Numbered from the stretch's first letter, positions 18,642 through 28,100 are shown. The stretch is 64,000 bases of DNA from Clostridiales bacterium (GCA_902363045.1 CABIYX010000004.1:81461-145460), one strand, 5' to 3'. Notes: a model not told the origin generated them from the letters alone. Program-made: numbers and translations.

Positions 18642-21266
18642 ATGAAGCAAAAGTTCAATGTCACAGGCATGACCTGCTCCGCCTGCTCCGCTCATGTGGA
18701 GAAGGCAGTCAGCAGGCTGGATGGTGTCCAGAAAGCCGAGGTCAGCCTGATGACCAATTCCATGACCGTCCAGTACGACGAGGACGTCCTCTCCCCCGGC
18801 GGCATCATCGACGCCGTTGTCCACGCGGGCTATGGAGCCTCCCTGCCCGAGGCAGCCGCCGTCAAGACCGCCGCTGCCCGGCCCGAGGCCCGGATGGAGG
18901 AGGAGCTCTCCGCCATGAAGCACCGGCTGGTCTGGTCCTTCGTCTTTCTGATCCCCCTGTTCTACATCTCCATGGGCCACATGATGGGCGCCCCCCTGCC
19001 TGAGTTCCTCCTGGGCATGGAAAACGCGGTGGCCTTTGGCCTGACCCAGCTGCTGCTCACCCTGCCAATTATGTATCTCAACGACAAATACTATAAAGTC
19101 GGCTTTAAAACCCTGCTCCACCGGGCGCCCAACATGGACTCCCTCATCGCTGTGGGCTCCGCCGCCGCCGTTGTATACGGCGTGTTCGCCATCTATCAGA
19201 TGGGCTACGGGCTGGGGCACGGAGATCTGGAGTTGACCGCCCGGTACCACATGGACCTGTATTTTGAGTCCGCCGGCATGATCCTCACCCTCATCACCCT
19301 GGGCAAGTTCCTGGAGACCCGCTCCAAGGGCAAGACCAGCCAGGCCATCACCCGTCTGATGGATCTGGCCCCCAAGACCGCCGCCGTCCTGCGGAACGGG
19401 CAGGAGGTTGAGATCCCCGTGGAGGAGGTCCGGGTGGGAGACCGCATCGTGGTCCGCCCCGGCCAGTCCATCCCGGTGGACGGGGTGATCGTGGAGGGCA
19501 GCTCCGCCGTGGATGAGTCCGCCCTCACCGGCGAGTCCCTTCCCGTGGACAAGGGCCCCGGGGACAAGGTGGCCGCCGCCGCCATCAACCGCTCCGGCTC
19601 CTTCACCTTCGAGGCCAGCCGGGTGGGCGAGGACACCACCCTGGCCCAGATGATCCGCCTGGTGGAGGAGGCCTCCTCCTCCAAGGCTCCCATCTCCAAG
19701 CTGGCCGACAAGGTGGCCGGTGTCTTCGTCCCGGTGGTCATGGCCATTGCCGCCGTCACTGCCCTGGTCTGGTTCGTGGCCAGCGGCTACGACGTCACCC
19801 GTGCCCTCACCGCCGGGGTGGCGGTGCTGGTCATCTCCTGTCCCTGCGCCCTGGGTCTGGCCACCCCTGTGGCTATCATGGTGGGCACGGGCAAGGGAGC
19901 GGAAAACGGTATCCTGATCAAATCCGCCGAGGCTCTGGAGACCCTGCACACCGTCAACACGGTGGTGCTGGACAAAACTGGGACCCTCACCCAGGGCAAG
20001 CCGGTGGTCACCGACCTTCTTCCCGGCGAGGATATGGACAAGGATGGCCTGCTGATCCTGGCCGCCTGCCTGGAAGGCCCCTCAGAGCACCCCCTGGCCG
20101 CCGCCATCGTGGAAGAGAGTCAAAAGCGGGACCTCCCCATCACCTCAGTGGGCGGGTTCACCGCCGTCCATGGCCGGGGCGTCCGGGCCGTGCTGGGCGG
20201 CCGGACCTTCCTGGGCGGGAACCGGGCGATGATGGAGGAGGCCGGGGTGGAGCTCGGCGGCTTTCCTGCTCGGGCGGAGGAACTGGCCGGGCAGGGCAAA
20301 ACGCCCCTGTACTTCGCCGATGAGAGCCAGGTGCTGGGCCTCATCGCCGTGGCCGACACGCCCAAGCCCACCAGCGCCGCCGCCGTAGACGCCTTCCGCC
20401 AGCTTGGGCTGGAGGTGGTCATGCTCACCGGCGACAACCAGCGCACCGCCGGCGCCATTGGCCGTCAGCTGGGGGTCACCCAGGTGATGGCTGAGGTCCT
20501 TCCCCAGGACAAGGAGCGCGTGGTCCGTCAGCTCCAGGAGGAGGGGCGGAAGGTCGCCATGGTGGGGGACGGCGTCAACGACGCCCCTGCCCTGGCCCGG
20601 GCCGATGTGGGCCTTGCCATCGGGGCGGGCACCGATGTGGCCATCGAAAGCGCGGACATCGTCCTGATGAAGTCCGACCTGATGGACGCCGCCGCCGCCG
20701 TGGAGCTCAGCCGGGCCGCCATCCGGAACATCAAGGAGAACCTGTTCTGGGCCTTCTTCTACAACTCCATCGGGATCCCCCTGGCCGCCGGCGTATTCTA
20801 TCCTCTGCTGGGCTGGCAGCTCAACCCTATGTTCGCCGCCGCCGCCATGAGCCTGAGCTCGGTGTGCGTGGTGTCCAACGCCTTACGCCTGCGGTTTTTC
20901 AAGAGCAGATTCCGCACCTGGACCCAGCCTGTTGAGCGCGTCCCCGGCCCCGCCGGTGATGATAACGGAACGGCTCCCGCCTGTGCCCCATGCGCCCAGA
21001 GCTGTCCCGCCACTTTGGAAGAAAACACCCAAGAGCATCAAGGAGGAACTGAAGCCATGACCAAAACACTGAACATTGAAGGCATGATGTGCGCCCACTG
21101 CGTGGCCCATGTGGAGAAGGCCCTGTCCGCCCTGGGCGGCGTGACCTCCGCCAAGGCCGACCTGGAGGGCAAGCGCGCCACCGTCACCCTGGCCGCCCCG
21201 GTCTCCGACCAGGAGCTGAAGGACGCGGTCACCGAGGCCGGATACGAGGTGGTGTCCATCCAGTGA
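18642..21266 (+). CDS. copA: Copper-exporting P1B-type ATPase with C-terminal CopZ-like domain
   Basis: 874-aa membrane pump that exports Cu(I) using ATP. An N-terminal HMA domain (GMTCSACSAHVEKA) is followed by eight predicted transmembrane helices with the CPC ion motif (ISCPCALG), the actuator TGES, the phosphorylation motif DKTGTLTQGK, HP in SEHPLAAA, and GDGVNDAPALA. A Cys-containing linker then joins a second, C-terminal HMA domain (GMMCAHCVAHVEKA) at residues 806-874, an unusual place. An internal AAGGAGG and ATG precede this domain, so it may also be made as free CopZ. Start ATG follows GAGGTGAT; upstream in-frame codons are not family-like. Confidence 0.92.
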   Translation: MKQKFNVTGMTCSACSAHVEKAVSRLDGVQKAEVSLMTNSMTVQYDEDVLSPGGIIDAVVHAGYGASLPEAAAVKTAAARPEARMEEELSAMKHRLVWSFVFLIPLFYISMGHMMGAPLPEFLLGMENAVAFGLTQLLLTLPIMYLNDKYYKVGFKTLLHRAPNMDSLIAVGSAAAVVYGVFAIYQMGYGLGHGDLELTARYHMDLYFESAGMILTLITLGKFLETRSKGKTSQAITRLMDLAPKTAAVLRNGQEVEIPVEEVRVGDRIVVRPGQSIPVDGVIVEGSSAVDESALTGESLPVDKGPGDKVAAAAINRSGSFTFEASRVGEDTTLAQMIRLVEEASSSKAPISKLADKVAGVFVPVVMAIAAVTALVWFVASGYDVTRALTAGVAVLVISCPCALGLATPVAIMVGTGKGAENGILIKSAEALETLHTVNTVVLDKTGTLTQGKPVVTDLLPGEDMDKDGLLILAACLEGPSEHPLAAAIVEESQKRDLPITSVGGFTAVHGRGVRAVLGGRTFLGGNRAMMEEAGVELGGFPARAEELAGQGKTPLYFADESQVLGLIAVADTPKPTSAAAVDAFRQLGLEVVMLTGDNQRTAGAIGRQLGVTQVMAEVLPQDKERVVRQLQEEGRKVAMVGDGVNDAPALARADVGLAIGAGTDVAIESADIVLMKSDLMDAAAAVELSRAAIRNIKENLFWAFFYNSIGIPLAAGVFYPLLGWQLNPMFAAAAMSLSSVCVVSNALRLRFFKSRFRTWTQPVERVPGPAGDDNGTAPACAPCAQSCPATLEENTQEHQGGTEAMTKTLNIEGMMCAHCVAHVEKALSALGGVTSAKADLEGKRATVTLAAPVSDQELKDAVTEAGYEVVSIQ
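21057..21266 (+). CDS. copZ: Possible internally started CopZ-like copper chaperone
   Basis: 69-aa HMA domain with the Cu(I) site MMCAHC. It is in frame with copA and shares its stop. An AAGGAGG lies 10 nt before the ATG inside copA, as good as any gene start here. Two products from one gene are therefore plausible: the CopA fusion and a free chaperone that passes copper to it. Alternatively two genes became fused and the site is a relic. Confidence 0.5.
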   Translation: MTKTLNIEGMMCAHCVAHVEKALSALGGVTSAKADLEGKRATVTLAAPVSDQELKDAVTEAGYEVVSIQ

Positions 21267-21526
21267 AGGCGGACCACACCCAGGTGACCCGGCTTTTAAA
21301 GACCGCCCGGGGCCAGATCGACGGCATTTTGAAGATGGTGGAGGAGGACCGCTACTGTCTGGAGGTGTCCAGCCAGATCATGGCCGCCCAGTCCATCCTG
21401 AAAAAGGCCAACCGCATGGTGCTCAAGTCCCACATGGACTGCTGCGTCCGGGAGGCCGTCGCCTCCGGCGCGCCGGACGAGAAGCTGGAGGAGCTGGCCG
21501 CCCTGCTGGATAAGCTGGCCGACTGA
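21263..21526 (+). CDS. csoR: CsoR-family copper-sensing repressor
   Basis: 87-aa all-helical DNA-binding repressor (DUF156 family). The Cu(I) ligands of CsoR are present: Cys in EEDRYC, His in KSHMD and Cys in DCC. It begins with a GTG overlapping the copA TGA stop (GTGA), so it is coupled to copA. It would dissociate from the operator upstream of copA when copper binds, giving autoregulation of export. Confidence 0.88.
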   Translation: MKADHTQVTRLLKTARGQIDGILKMVEEDRYCLEVSSQIMAAQSILKKANRMVLKSHMDCCVREAVASGAPDEKLEELAALLDKLAD

Positions 21527-21550
21527 GCCCCGGCCACACGCAAACGCAAA

Positions 21551-21584
21551 GGACCGCCGCGGCCAATGCCGCGGCGGTCCTTTT
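21551..21584 (+). terminator. Terminator of the copper operon
   Basis: A 13-bp perfect stem GGACCGCCGCGGC around CAAT, followed by TTTT. It can also serve the opposing ltaS-like gene, with AAA-side sequence giving T on the minus strand. Confidence 0.85.
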
Positions 21585-21588
21585 ATCG

Positions 21589-23385
21589 TTATCCCCGATA
21601 GAGGGCGGCTGCCGCGCCGCCGTCAAACAGGCGGTCATACTGCATCCGCTGGTAATCCTCGATCCTCTCGGTATAGGCGTTGGTCTCCAGATGGCTGTAC
21701 GCCTCCCCCCGGGCGTCGGTGTAGCCCACAAAGGTGAGGGCAGGCAGCGTCTTTTGCAGGTCCCACAGGAAGGCCCCATAGGGATCCGTTTCGATCCCGG
21801 CATAGCGCAGCAGGTACTGCCCCAAAAAGTTCAGGCTGGTCTCCTCCGGCCCGTCCCACTCCACAGGGTAGTTGGCCCACAGCACAAAGGGCACCCGGAA
21901 GCGGCCCATGTACTGCTCCATGGTCATGTCCTCCTGCCGCACCCCATAGGTCAGATCCAGAAACTCCTGCTCCACTGAGGGCTGATGGTCTCCGAACATC
22001 AGCAGGATGGTGGGCTCCTCCTGCCGGGAGAAGTAGTCCACCAGCTGCTGAAAGGCCCGGTCCGTCTCATTGGCCAGGGTCAGATACTGCTCCGCCATAG
22101 GATACTTCCCCGGCGCGTCCGTCAGCTGCACCCGGGCGGGATAGTCCTCCACGGTATAGCTGCCGTGGTTCTGGATGGTCACGTTGAACAGGAAGAGGGG
22201 CTCCCCCTCCGCCTTATGCTCAAACTCCCAGATGATCTGCTCAAAGTCGGAGCGGTCGCTGACATAGCCGTGCTCCATGCTCTGGGGCACATCCATATCC
22301 TCCCCGCACTTGAACTGGTCGAAGCCCAGCCGGGGATAGGCCCGGTCCCGCTGCCAGGAGGTCCGCTCCCCCGGATGGAAGGCCAGGGTGCGGTACCCCG
22401 CCTCCCGCAGGAGCGAGGCCATGGAGGGCGCGTCGTCCAGGATGTACTGCTGATAGGGGATGCTCCCCGAGGGCAGGAAGGCCATGGAATTCCCGGTGAG
22501 AAACTCAAATTCACTGGCGCTGGTCCCTGCCCCGAACACTGAGGTATAGGCGTGGCCCCACACCCCGTTGTCCAGGGCGCGGAAGGTATCGGTGACGCTC
22601 TCACTGAGGGACAGGTTCCCGAACTCCTCAAAATCCGCCCAGGATTCGTTCATGATGGCCACAATATTGGGGCGCTCCGCCCCCACCCTGGCCGGCTCCT
22701 CCGGGACCACTTGGTTCAAGATCTGCTCCAGGCGCTGGGGGGTCACGTCCTCCGGCTCCTCCACCTGCATAAATTCCGTGTTCCGCAGAAAGACCGCCAG
22801 CGCCCCGCCGGAGCGGTAGGCCCCCGCCTGGTCCCACACATCCGTCTCCACTCCGAAGGCCCCCAGCCGCTCCGGCTGGACCACCGGGACCAGGCACAGC
22901 AGTCCGGCCAGCAGGCAGGCCGCCCGGGCCCGCGGACCGCTCCGCCCTGTCCAGGCGCGCCCCCGCAGCAGCCAGATCAGCCCCACGATCAGCACAAGCC
23001 CCGCCGCCATCTGCCAGGTAGGGCGGTAGGAATAGCTCCCGGACACTGCCGCGGCAGTCCCCAGGGCCGTCAGGTCCCAGGGAAGCACCGGGCTGCCCCG
23101 GTACAGGGCCACAAAGTAGTTGGCCGTCCCCCACAGCCCGCACAGGACATGGAGGAGCACGCAGCACCCCGCCGGCCGGCCGGTGAGGCCGCACATCAGA
23201 AAATAGAGGGCCCCCACGCAGATCACATTGGCCAGAGCCGCCCCCGGGGCCGTCTGCCAGGGCCAGGCTCCATAGAGGAACTGCATCAAATAAAAGGCGG
23301 TGACGGGGGGCAGCAGAAAGAGGGCCGCCCGCGGCAGCCGGAGGGACAGCTCCTCCCGGCGGATCACAGCTTTTTTCACCATCAT
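21589..23385 (-). CDS. LtaS-like sulfatase-family phosphoglycerol transferase
   Basis: 598-aa membrane enzyme. About five or six N-terminal transmembrane helices precede an extracellular alkaline-phosphatase/sulfatase domain that begins near residue 240 (RPNIVAIMNESWADFEEF, metal-binding Glu). The catalytic Thr is in GAGTSASEFE; other metal and substrate residues lie in HPGERTSW, RDRAYPRLGF, QNHGSY and MFGDHQPS. Family members transfer glycerol-phosphate from phosphatidylglycerol to lipoteichoic acid or related polymers. The exact acceptor cannot be told. AGGAG precedes two adjacent ATGs; the first is used. Confidence 0.8.
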   Translation of the reverse strand: MMVKKAVIRREELSLRLPRAALFLLPPVTAFYLMQFLYGAWPWQTAPGAALANVICVGALYFLMCGLTGRPAGCCVLLHVLCGLWGTANYFVALYRGSPVLPWDLTALGTAAAVSGSYSYRPTWQMAAGLVLIVGLIWLLRGRAWTGRSGPRARAACLLAGLLCLVPVVQPERLGAFGVETDVWDQAGAYRSGGALAVFLRNTEFMQVEEPEDVTPQRLEQILNQVVPEEPARVGAERPNIVAIMNESWADFEEFGNLSLSESVTDTFRALDNGVWGHAYTSVFGAGTSASEFEFLTGNSMAFLPSGSIPYQQYILDDAPSMASLLREAGYRTLAFHPGERTSWQRDRAYPRLGFDQFKCGEDMDVPQSMEHGYVSDRSDFEQIIWEFEHKAEGEPLFLFNVTIQNHGSYTVEDYPARVQLTDAPGKYPMAEQYLTLANETDRAFQQLVDYFSRQEEPTILLMFGDHQPSVEQEFLDLTYGVRQEDMTMEQYMGRFRVPFVLWANYPVEWDGPEETSLNFLGQYLLRYAGIETDPYGAFLWDLQKTLPALTFVGYTDARGEAYSHLETNAYTERIEDYQRMQYDRLFDGGAAAALYRG

Positions 23386-23424
23386 ATCAGCGCTCCTGTT
23401 TCACTTGGATATTACAAGGTGCTC

Positions 23425-23453
23425 ATTTTACACGATTTTCTTCCGCTTGTCAA
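23425..23453 (-). promoter_or_regulatory. Promoter of the LtaS-like gene
   Basis: Minus-strand TTGACA, 17-nt spacer, TAAAAT, about 40 nt upstream of the start. Confidence 0.7.
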
Positions 23454-23582
23454 AGGCTGTCCCTTCCACAGAGCGGTTTTTCTCCAAAAACCGGTGTATT
23501 TTGGCCGGGAACCAGGAACCTTCTTCTCCTCCCACCGTCTAAACTCGTACAAGCAGATTGGGCAAGAAAGGAGATCGTCCCC

Positions 23583-24437
23583 ATGAAAAGAGCTTCCCTT
23601 TTCCTTCTGGCGCTGGCTTGTATGATGGCCCTGTCCGGCTGCTCCGCTCCAAAAAGGCCCTTCCGGGAGCTGACCGGAGCGGAGATCCGCTCCGCCTCCG
23701 TCCAGCTGTCGCCCCCTGACCTGACGGTCCTGATCCAGGACACGGACCGTCTGGCGGAGCTTTTGCAGGCGGTGACCCTCTACGAGGAGGCCCCCTCCTA
23801 CTCCGAGTACGCGGGGCAGGCCGCAGACTTCACCCTGGAGCTGGAGGACGGCACCCAGACCACAGTCTCCGCGCTCAGCCCCTTTTTGATCCTGGACGGG
23901 GTGGGATACCGGGCGGAGCATGACTCCTGTGAGGCCCTGAGCCGCTATGCCAGCGGGCTGCTGGAGGCGGAGGACGCCCCGCTCCTGCTGAAGGAGCCGC
24001 CCGCCCTGACAGCGGTCTGCGGCGACACCGCCGCCGGCGCGCTTCTTGGGACCTACTCTTGGCAGTGGCAGGCCCCCAGCGGGTCATGGGAGGGCATCGC
24101 ATCGGACAGCGCCCACCCACTGGACTGCCAGGAGTTCCTTCTGCCCCTGGAGACAGAGGAGGAAACCGCCGTCCTGCGCTTCCAGGCGGAGCCCGGCTCC
24201 ATCACGGACGTCCGCTGCTGGAGCGACGCCCACTGGTCTGACCCCGGCGCGGAGACGGAGCCCTGCGCGTTCGACGGAAGCACCCTCCAGCTGAAGCCGG
24301 GCGGATATATCTATGAGGTCACCGCCCAGTGGGACGACAGCCAAGGCTCCTGCGGCACGGCGCACTACGCCTTCTACATCCGGAGCGGCCAGTCCGGCCT
24401 GTGCGGCTATCCCCCGGCAGACCGCTCCGCCACCTGA
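23583..24437 (+). CDS. Lipoprotein of unknown function
   Basis: 284-aa predicted lipoprotein: signal peptide with lipobox ALSGC. The mature part is acidic and has several Cys residues (VCGDT, LDCQEF, VRCWSD, GSCGTAHYAFYI, GLCGYPP) that could form disulfides outside the cell. The C-terminal half (GGYIYEVTAQWDDS) looks like an immunoglobulin-like beta domain. It is divergent from the LtaS-like gene. No family recognised. Start follows AAAGGAG. Confidence 0.65.
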   Translation: MKRASLFLLALACMMALSGCSAPKRPFRELTGAEIRSASVQLSPPDLTVLIQDTDRLAELLQAVTLYEEAPSYSEYAGQAADFTLELEDGTQTTVSALSPFLILDGVGYRAEHDSCEALSRYASGLLEAEDAPLLLKEPPALTAVCGDTAAGALLGTYSWQWQAPSGSWEGIASDSAHPLDCQEFLLPLETEEETAVLRFQAEPGSITDVRCWSDAHWSDPGAETEPCAFDGSTLQLKPGGYIYEVTAQWDDSQGSCGTAHYAFYIRSGQSGLCGYPPADRSAT

Positions 24438-24460
24438 CGGGGGCCCAGCCGGTCCTCCGC

Positions 24461-24504
24461 CAAAAACGGCCAGCGCCGGACGGTCATTCCGTCCGGCGCT
24501 GGCC
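24461..24504 (-). terminator. Terminator of the ABC importer operon
   Basis: Long stem GGCCAGCGCCGGACG with its complement, followed on the minus strand by GTTTTTGG. It also lies after the plus-strand lipoprotein gene, but there the downstream sequence is T-poor. Confidence 0.75.
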
Positions 24505-24521
24505 GAATTGGTTCTGTTCTC

Positions 24522-26156
24522 TTAAAATTCCAAACTTCCCTGGGTGATACAAACGCCGCTTCGGCGGTCAAACAGCATGATGTTGTGCCCAGTGACCGCC
24601 ACCCGCACCTTGGCCCCGATGGTAAACAGGGCGCTGCCAAACATCACGCCGGTAAGGAGGAAGTCCCCCACACGGACCTTGATGGTGGACTCCATTCCGG
24701 TGGGCATGGCACCGTAGATCTCCCCGTCCAACGCCCCGGAGTCCACGATGTCAATAAACTCCGGCCGGATGCCCAGCACCAGGTCTCCGTCGGTGAGGAC
24801 AGGCTCCTCCTGAAGGGAGTCGTCCTCCTCCGCCACTTTGGCAATGTGGTAGCGGAAGGTCTCGTCCTTGTTGCCCTTCTCCACATAGGAGCGGTCCGAA
24901 GCCCGCCGCTTCTGCTCCTCCATACGCTCCTGGGCCTTCCGGTCCCGCTCCCGGAACCAGGCCGTCAGATCCAGGGGGCGGTTGGGGCGGAAGCGCGCCC
25001 TTGCGCCGCCCAGAAGGGTCAGCGCCACACAGCCGTCCTCCCCCTGCTCTCCCCTGGCCTCAACGAAGTTGATGGCAGGGTTGCCCACAAAGTCGGCCAC
25101 AAACAGGTTTTGCGGCTGGTGATAGACGGTGAGGGGGGCATCGTACTGCTGGAGCACGCCGTTGTCGATGAGGCAGATCTGGGTGGCCAGGGTCATGGCC
25201 TCCATCTGGTCGTGGGTGACGTAGACAAAGGTGGAGCCAGTCTCCACATGGAGGCGCTGGAGCTCATAGCGCATCTCCAGGCGCAGCTTGGCGTCCAGGT
25301 TGGACAGGGGCTCATCCATAAACAGCACCGAGGGCTCCGGAGCCAGGGTGCGGGCGATGGCCACCCGCTGCTGCTGTCCGCCGGACAGCTCTGCGGGATA
25401 GCGGTCCATGAACATCCCGATCTTGACGACGCGGGACACCCGGCGCACAGTGAGGTCGATCTCCTCCTTGGTCAGCTTGCGCACCTCGGTAACCACCTGC
25501 CCGTCCTTCACCAGCTCAAAGCGCTCGTTGAGCTCCCCGCCGCCGGCCCGGGCCGCCTCGCGGGCGCTCTCCGCCTTGTTCTGGAGGGCTGCGATCTCGC
25601 CGGACAGGTCCCTGCCGCTCTCCACATGATAGGACAGCAGTTTTTTGGCCGTATATTGGGAGATGGTAAAGGCGTCGATCAGCTTGATGCACGCCTTTTT
25701 CTCGTCCAGCCTGCCCTTCTTGTCCCGGCACTCCTCCAGGACCTTCACCACATCTGCCGGGCGGCTCAGCAGCTCCGCCAGGCGGGCGGCGTTTCTGGCC
25801 TCAAGGTCCACCTTGGGCTGGGCCTCCTTCAGGTTGCTCAGTCCGAAGGAGATGTTCTCATACACCGTCATATTGGGCCAGAGGGCGTAGTTTTGAAACA
25901 GGAAGCCCACCTTCCGCTTGTTGGCCGGCATATTGATCCCCGCCTCGCTGTCAAACACCACGGTGTCCCCGATGGTGATCCTGCCGCTGGTGGGGGTCTC
26001 CAGCCCGGCGATCATCCGCAGGGTGGTGGTCTTTCCGCAGCCGGAGGGGCCCAGAAGGGTGACAAAGGCGTTGTCCGCAATGACCATGCTCAGGTCGTCC
26101 ACGGCGTAGAACTTGCCCCAGCGCTTGGTCACGTGCTCTAATTTGATCTCAGGCAT
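24522..26156 (-). CDS. ABC importer ATPase with an unusual ~120-residue insertion
   Basis: 544-aa cytoplasmic ATPase of the MalK/UgpC/FbpC type. Walker A is GPSGCGKTT (residues 36-44), the Q-loop Gln is at 88 (LFQNYALWPN), LSGGQ at 257-261, Walker B LFMDEP near 280 and the His switch in VTHDQMEAM. Normally about 50 residues separate Q-loop and signature; here there are about 170. The extra part (about 110-228) is helical and charged, rich in Lys/Glu/Ala. The C-terminal TOBE-like regulatory region is also long. It is the last gene of the importer operon, 5 nt after the permease. Substrate unknown. Confidence 0.8.
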   Translation of the reverse strand: MPEIKLEHVTKRWGKFYAVDDLSMVIADNAFVTLLGPSGCGKTTTLRMIAGLETPTSGRITIGDTVVFDSEAGINMPANKRKVGFLFQNYALWPNMTVYENISFGLSNLKEAQPKVDLEARNAARLAELLSRPADVVKVLEECRDKKGRLDEKKACIKLIDAFTISQYTAKKLLSYHVESGRDLSGEIAALQNKAESAREAARAGGGELNERFELVKDGQVVTEVRKLTKEEIDLTVRRVSRVVKIGMFMDRYPAELSGGQQQRVAIARTLAPEPSVLFMDEPLSNLDAKLRLEMRYELQRLHVETGSTFVYVTHDQMEAMTLATQICLIDNGVLQQYDAPLTVYHQPQNLFVADFVGNPAINFVEARGEQGEDGCVALTLLGGARARFRPNRPLDLTAWFRERDRKAQERMEEQKRRASDRSYVEKGNKDETFRYHIAKVAEEDDSLQEEPVLTDGDLVLGIRPEFIDIVDSGALDGEIYGAMPTGMESTIKVRVGDFLLTGVMFGSALFTIGAKVRVAVTGHNIMLFDRRSGVCITQGSLEF

Positions 26157-26161
26157 AGTAA

Positions 26162-27991
26162 TTATCCTCCTATTCCTTTGTCCAGGCTGGCCCCGGTGAC
26201 CTTATTGACGATGGTGTTGCACACCAGGATCGTCACGATCAGGATCAGGTTGATGCCGCTGGAGAAGGCGTACAGGCCCATCTCGTCAAAGTAGTCCAGG
26301 GTGGTGGACAGAATGAAGCCCTGGGTACACAGCAGCATGAACAGGGACAGCTCCCGCAGGCAGGTCATAAAGGGCAGCAGGAAGCCGCTGATGATGGACG
26401 ACTTCTGGATGGGGATGATGATGCGGGTCATGCGCTTGACCCAGGGGATGTTCAGGATCATGGCGGACTCCTCGATCTCACCGGACAGCTGGAGCATGGA
26501 GTTCAGCGAGCTGCGGCTGGCGAAGGGGATGTACTTGATGGTGCCCACGATGATCAGCAGCGCATAGGTGTTGAACAGGTTGATGTACTGGTTGGAAAAC
26601 AGGATGAAGAAGGCCACGCCCACCGCGATGGAGGGCATCAGATACGGGAGGAAGGCCATGGCGTTGACATAGTTGGCCCACCTGCTTCGTCGGTTCTTGG
26701 ACACGGCGTAGCCGATCATGGTGCCGATGGTGCCTGCCAGCAGGGCGCAGCAGGTCGAGACCAGGATGGTCCCCTTGAAGGCGTTCCAGATCGTCTCGTT
26801 GTGCAGGATGCCCTTCTGTCCGTACATCCCGTTCTCCGTGATGTTCTCATCGGTTACCCACCACTTGGTGGTCAGGTTGTCCGGGTCGCCGGTGTACAGG
26901 AAGGAGTAGTCGCCGGGGTTTGGCAGGACGGTCTCAAAGGCGAAGGAGACGATGGGGAAGATACTGGTGAAGAAGGTCACAACCACCAGCACCAGGGCGA
27001 TGAGATAGCGTCCCACCCGGCCCAGCTTGATCTTGGAGATCTGCCCCGACTTGCCGGTGACGGTGGTGTAGTTCTTCCGGCTGCGCAGGGACATCTGGTT
27101 GAGCAGCATGATGGCCACGCCGAACACCATCATAATGATGGCCAGCACACTGGCCTCGCCGGTGTACTTGGAGTTCATGGAGACATACTTGGTGGACAGG
27201 GTGACCAGATTCAGGTAGTGGGGCACAGGATAGCTGCCCATGGAGCTTCCGAACACCAGCAGGATGGTGGACAGGATGGCGGGCTTGACCATGGGCAGGG
27301 TCACCCGGAACATGATCTTCCATTTGGGGGTGTCCAGGATGGTGGCCGCCTCCTCCAGATTGGCGTCCATGTTCCGGAAAATACCGCCGATCAGGATATA
27401 GGCAAAGGGCGCGTAGTGCAGGCCCAGCACCACCACGCTGGGGAACAGGCCCAGGCACCACCACGCCGGCATCTGAATCCCCAGGGTGGCGGCCAGCAGG
27501 CCGTTGGCCGTCCCGGTGACGGCGTTGGAGTTGAACAGGTGCTGCCACACCACGGCCAGGGTCCACTGGGGCATGATGTAGGGGAAAATGAAGATGGCGC
27601 TGAGATATTTGCGCCAGGCCATATCCGTCCGGGTCACCAGAAAGGCGAACAGGCCGCCGAAGAGGATGGACACCACACAGGTCCCCACCGCCAGCAGCAG
27701 GGTGTTCAAAAGCGGCGTCCACAGGTTGGTCACCGCCAGCTTGCTGGTAAACAGATCGATATAGTTGATCAGGGTATAGCCCTCCGCCCGCCCGGTCAGA
27801 TAGGCGTCGATGGTACCCGGGTGGATCTTGAAGGTGTCCTCCACGATGGCCACGATTGGGGCCACGGTGGTGATGGTGAGCACAATTCCCATCAGCAGCA
27901 GGATCACATTGTGGGGCTTGGAGAGAAAGGTCTTGATCCTGTTGCGCCGGACCGCGGACCGGCTGGCCCGGAGCGTCGTTGTCTGATCCAT
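26162..27991 (-). CDS. ABC importer permease, double-length (FbpB/ThiP-like)
   Basis: 609-aa permease with two BPD_transp_1 halves fused in one chain, about 12 transmembrane helices. EAA coupling loops are seen in each half: MDANLEEAATILDTPKWKIMF (in part) and SGEIEESAMILNIPWVKRM. This architecture is typical of ferric iron, thiamine or phosphonate-type importers. It pairs with the ATPase downstream and the binding protein upstream. Start ATG follows AAAGGAG. Confidence 0.85.
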   Translation of the reverse strand: MDQTTTLRASRSAVRRNRIKTFLSKPHNVILLLMGIVLTITTVAPIVAIVEDTFKIHPGTIDAYLTGRAEGYTLINYIDLFTSKLAVTNLWTPLLNTLLLAVGTCVVSILFGGLFAFLVTRTDMAWRKYLSAIFIFPYIMPQWTLAVVWQHLFNSNAVTGTANGLLAATLGIQMPAWWCLGLFPSVVVLGLHYAPFAYILIGGIFRNMDANLEEAATILDTPKWKIMFRVTLPMVKPAILSTILLVFGSSMGSYPVPHYLNLVTLSTKYVSMNSKYTGEASVLAIIMMVFGVAIMLLNQMSLRSRKNYTTVTGKSGQISKIKLGRVGRYLIALVLVVVTFFTSIFPIVSFAFETVLPNPGDYSFLYTGDPDNLTTKWWVTDENITENGMYGQKGILHNETIWNAFKGTILVSTCCALLAGTIGTMIGYAVSKNRRSRWANYVNAMAFLPYLMPSIAVGVAFFILFSNQYINLFNTYALLIIVGTIKYIPFASRSSLNSMLQLSGEIEESAMILNIPWVKRMTRIIIPIQKSSIISGFLLPFMTCLRELSLFMLLCTQGFILSTTLDYFDEMGLYAFSSGINLILIVTILVCNTIVNKVTGASLDKGIGG

Positions 27992-28019
27992 AAGGTTCTC
28001 CTTTTCTCAAAATGGAGCA

Positions 28020-28059
28020 GCGCCCCTGGAGGCGGTCCCCCGCTTGGCTCCAAGGGCGC
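28020..28059 (-). promoter_or_regulatory. Intercistronic stem-loop between binding protein and permease
   Basis: 14-nt arms (GCGCCCCTGGAGGC and GGCTCCAAGGGCGC) with two G-T or mismatched positions and a 12-nt loop; no T-tract. It probably reduces downstream expression or protects the binding-protein mRNA. Confidence 0.55.
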
Positions 28060-28100
28060 TTGTTCCGATTTCACTCAGGGCCGGCAGCGCCCGGTTCCGG

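Noticed and set aside
21089..21262. Upstream extension of csoR within copA
   Set aside because: Arg/Gly-rich shadow of copA; the GTG overlapping the copA stop fits CsoR length.
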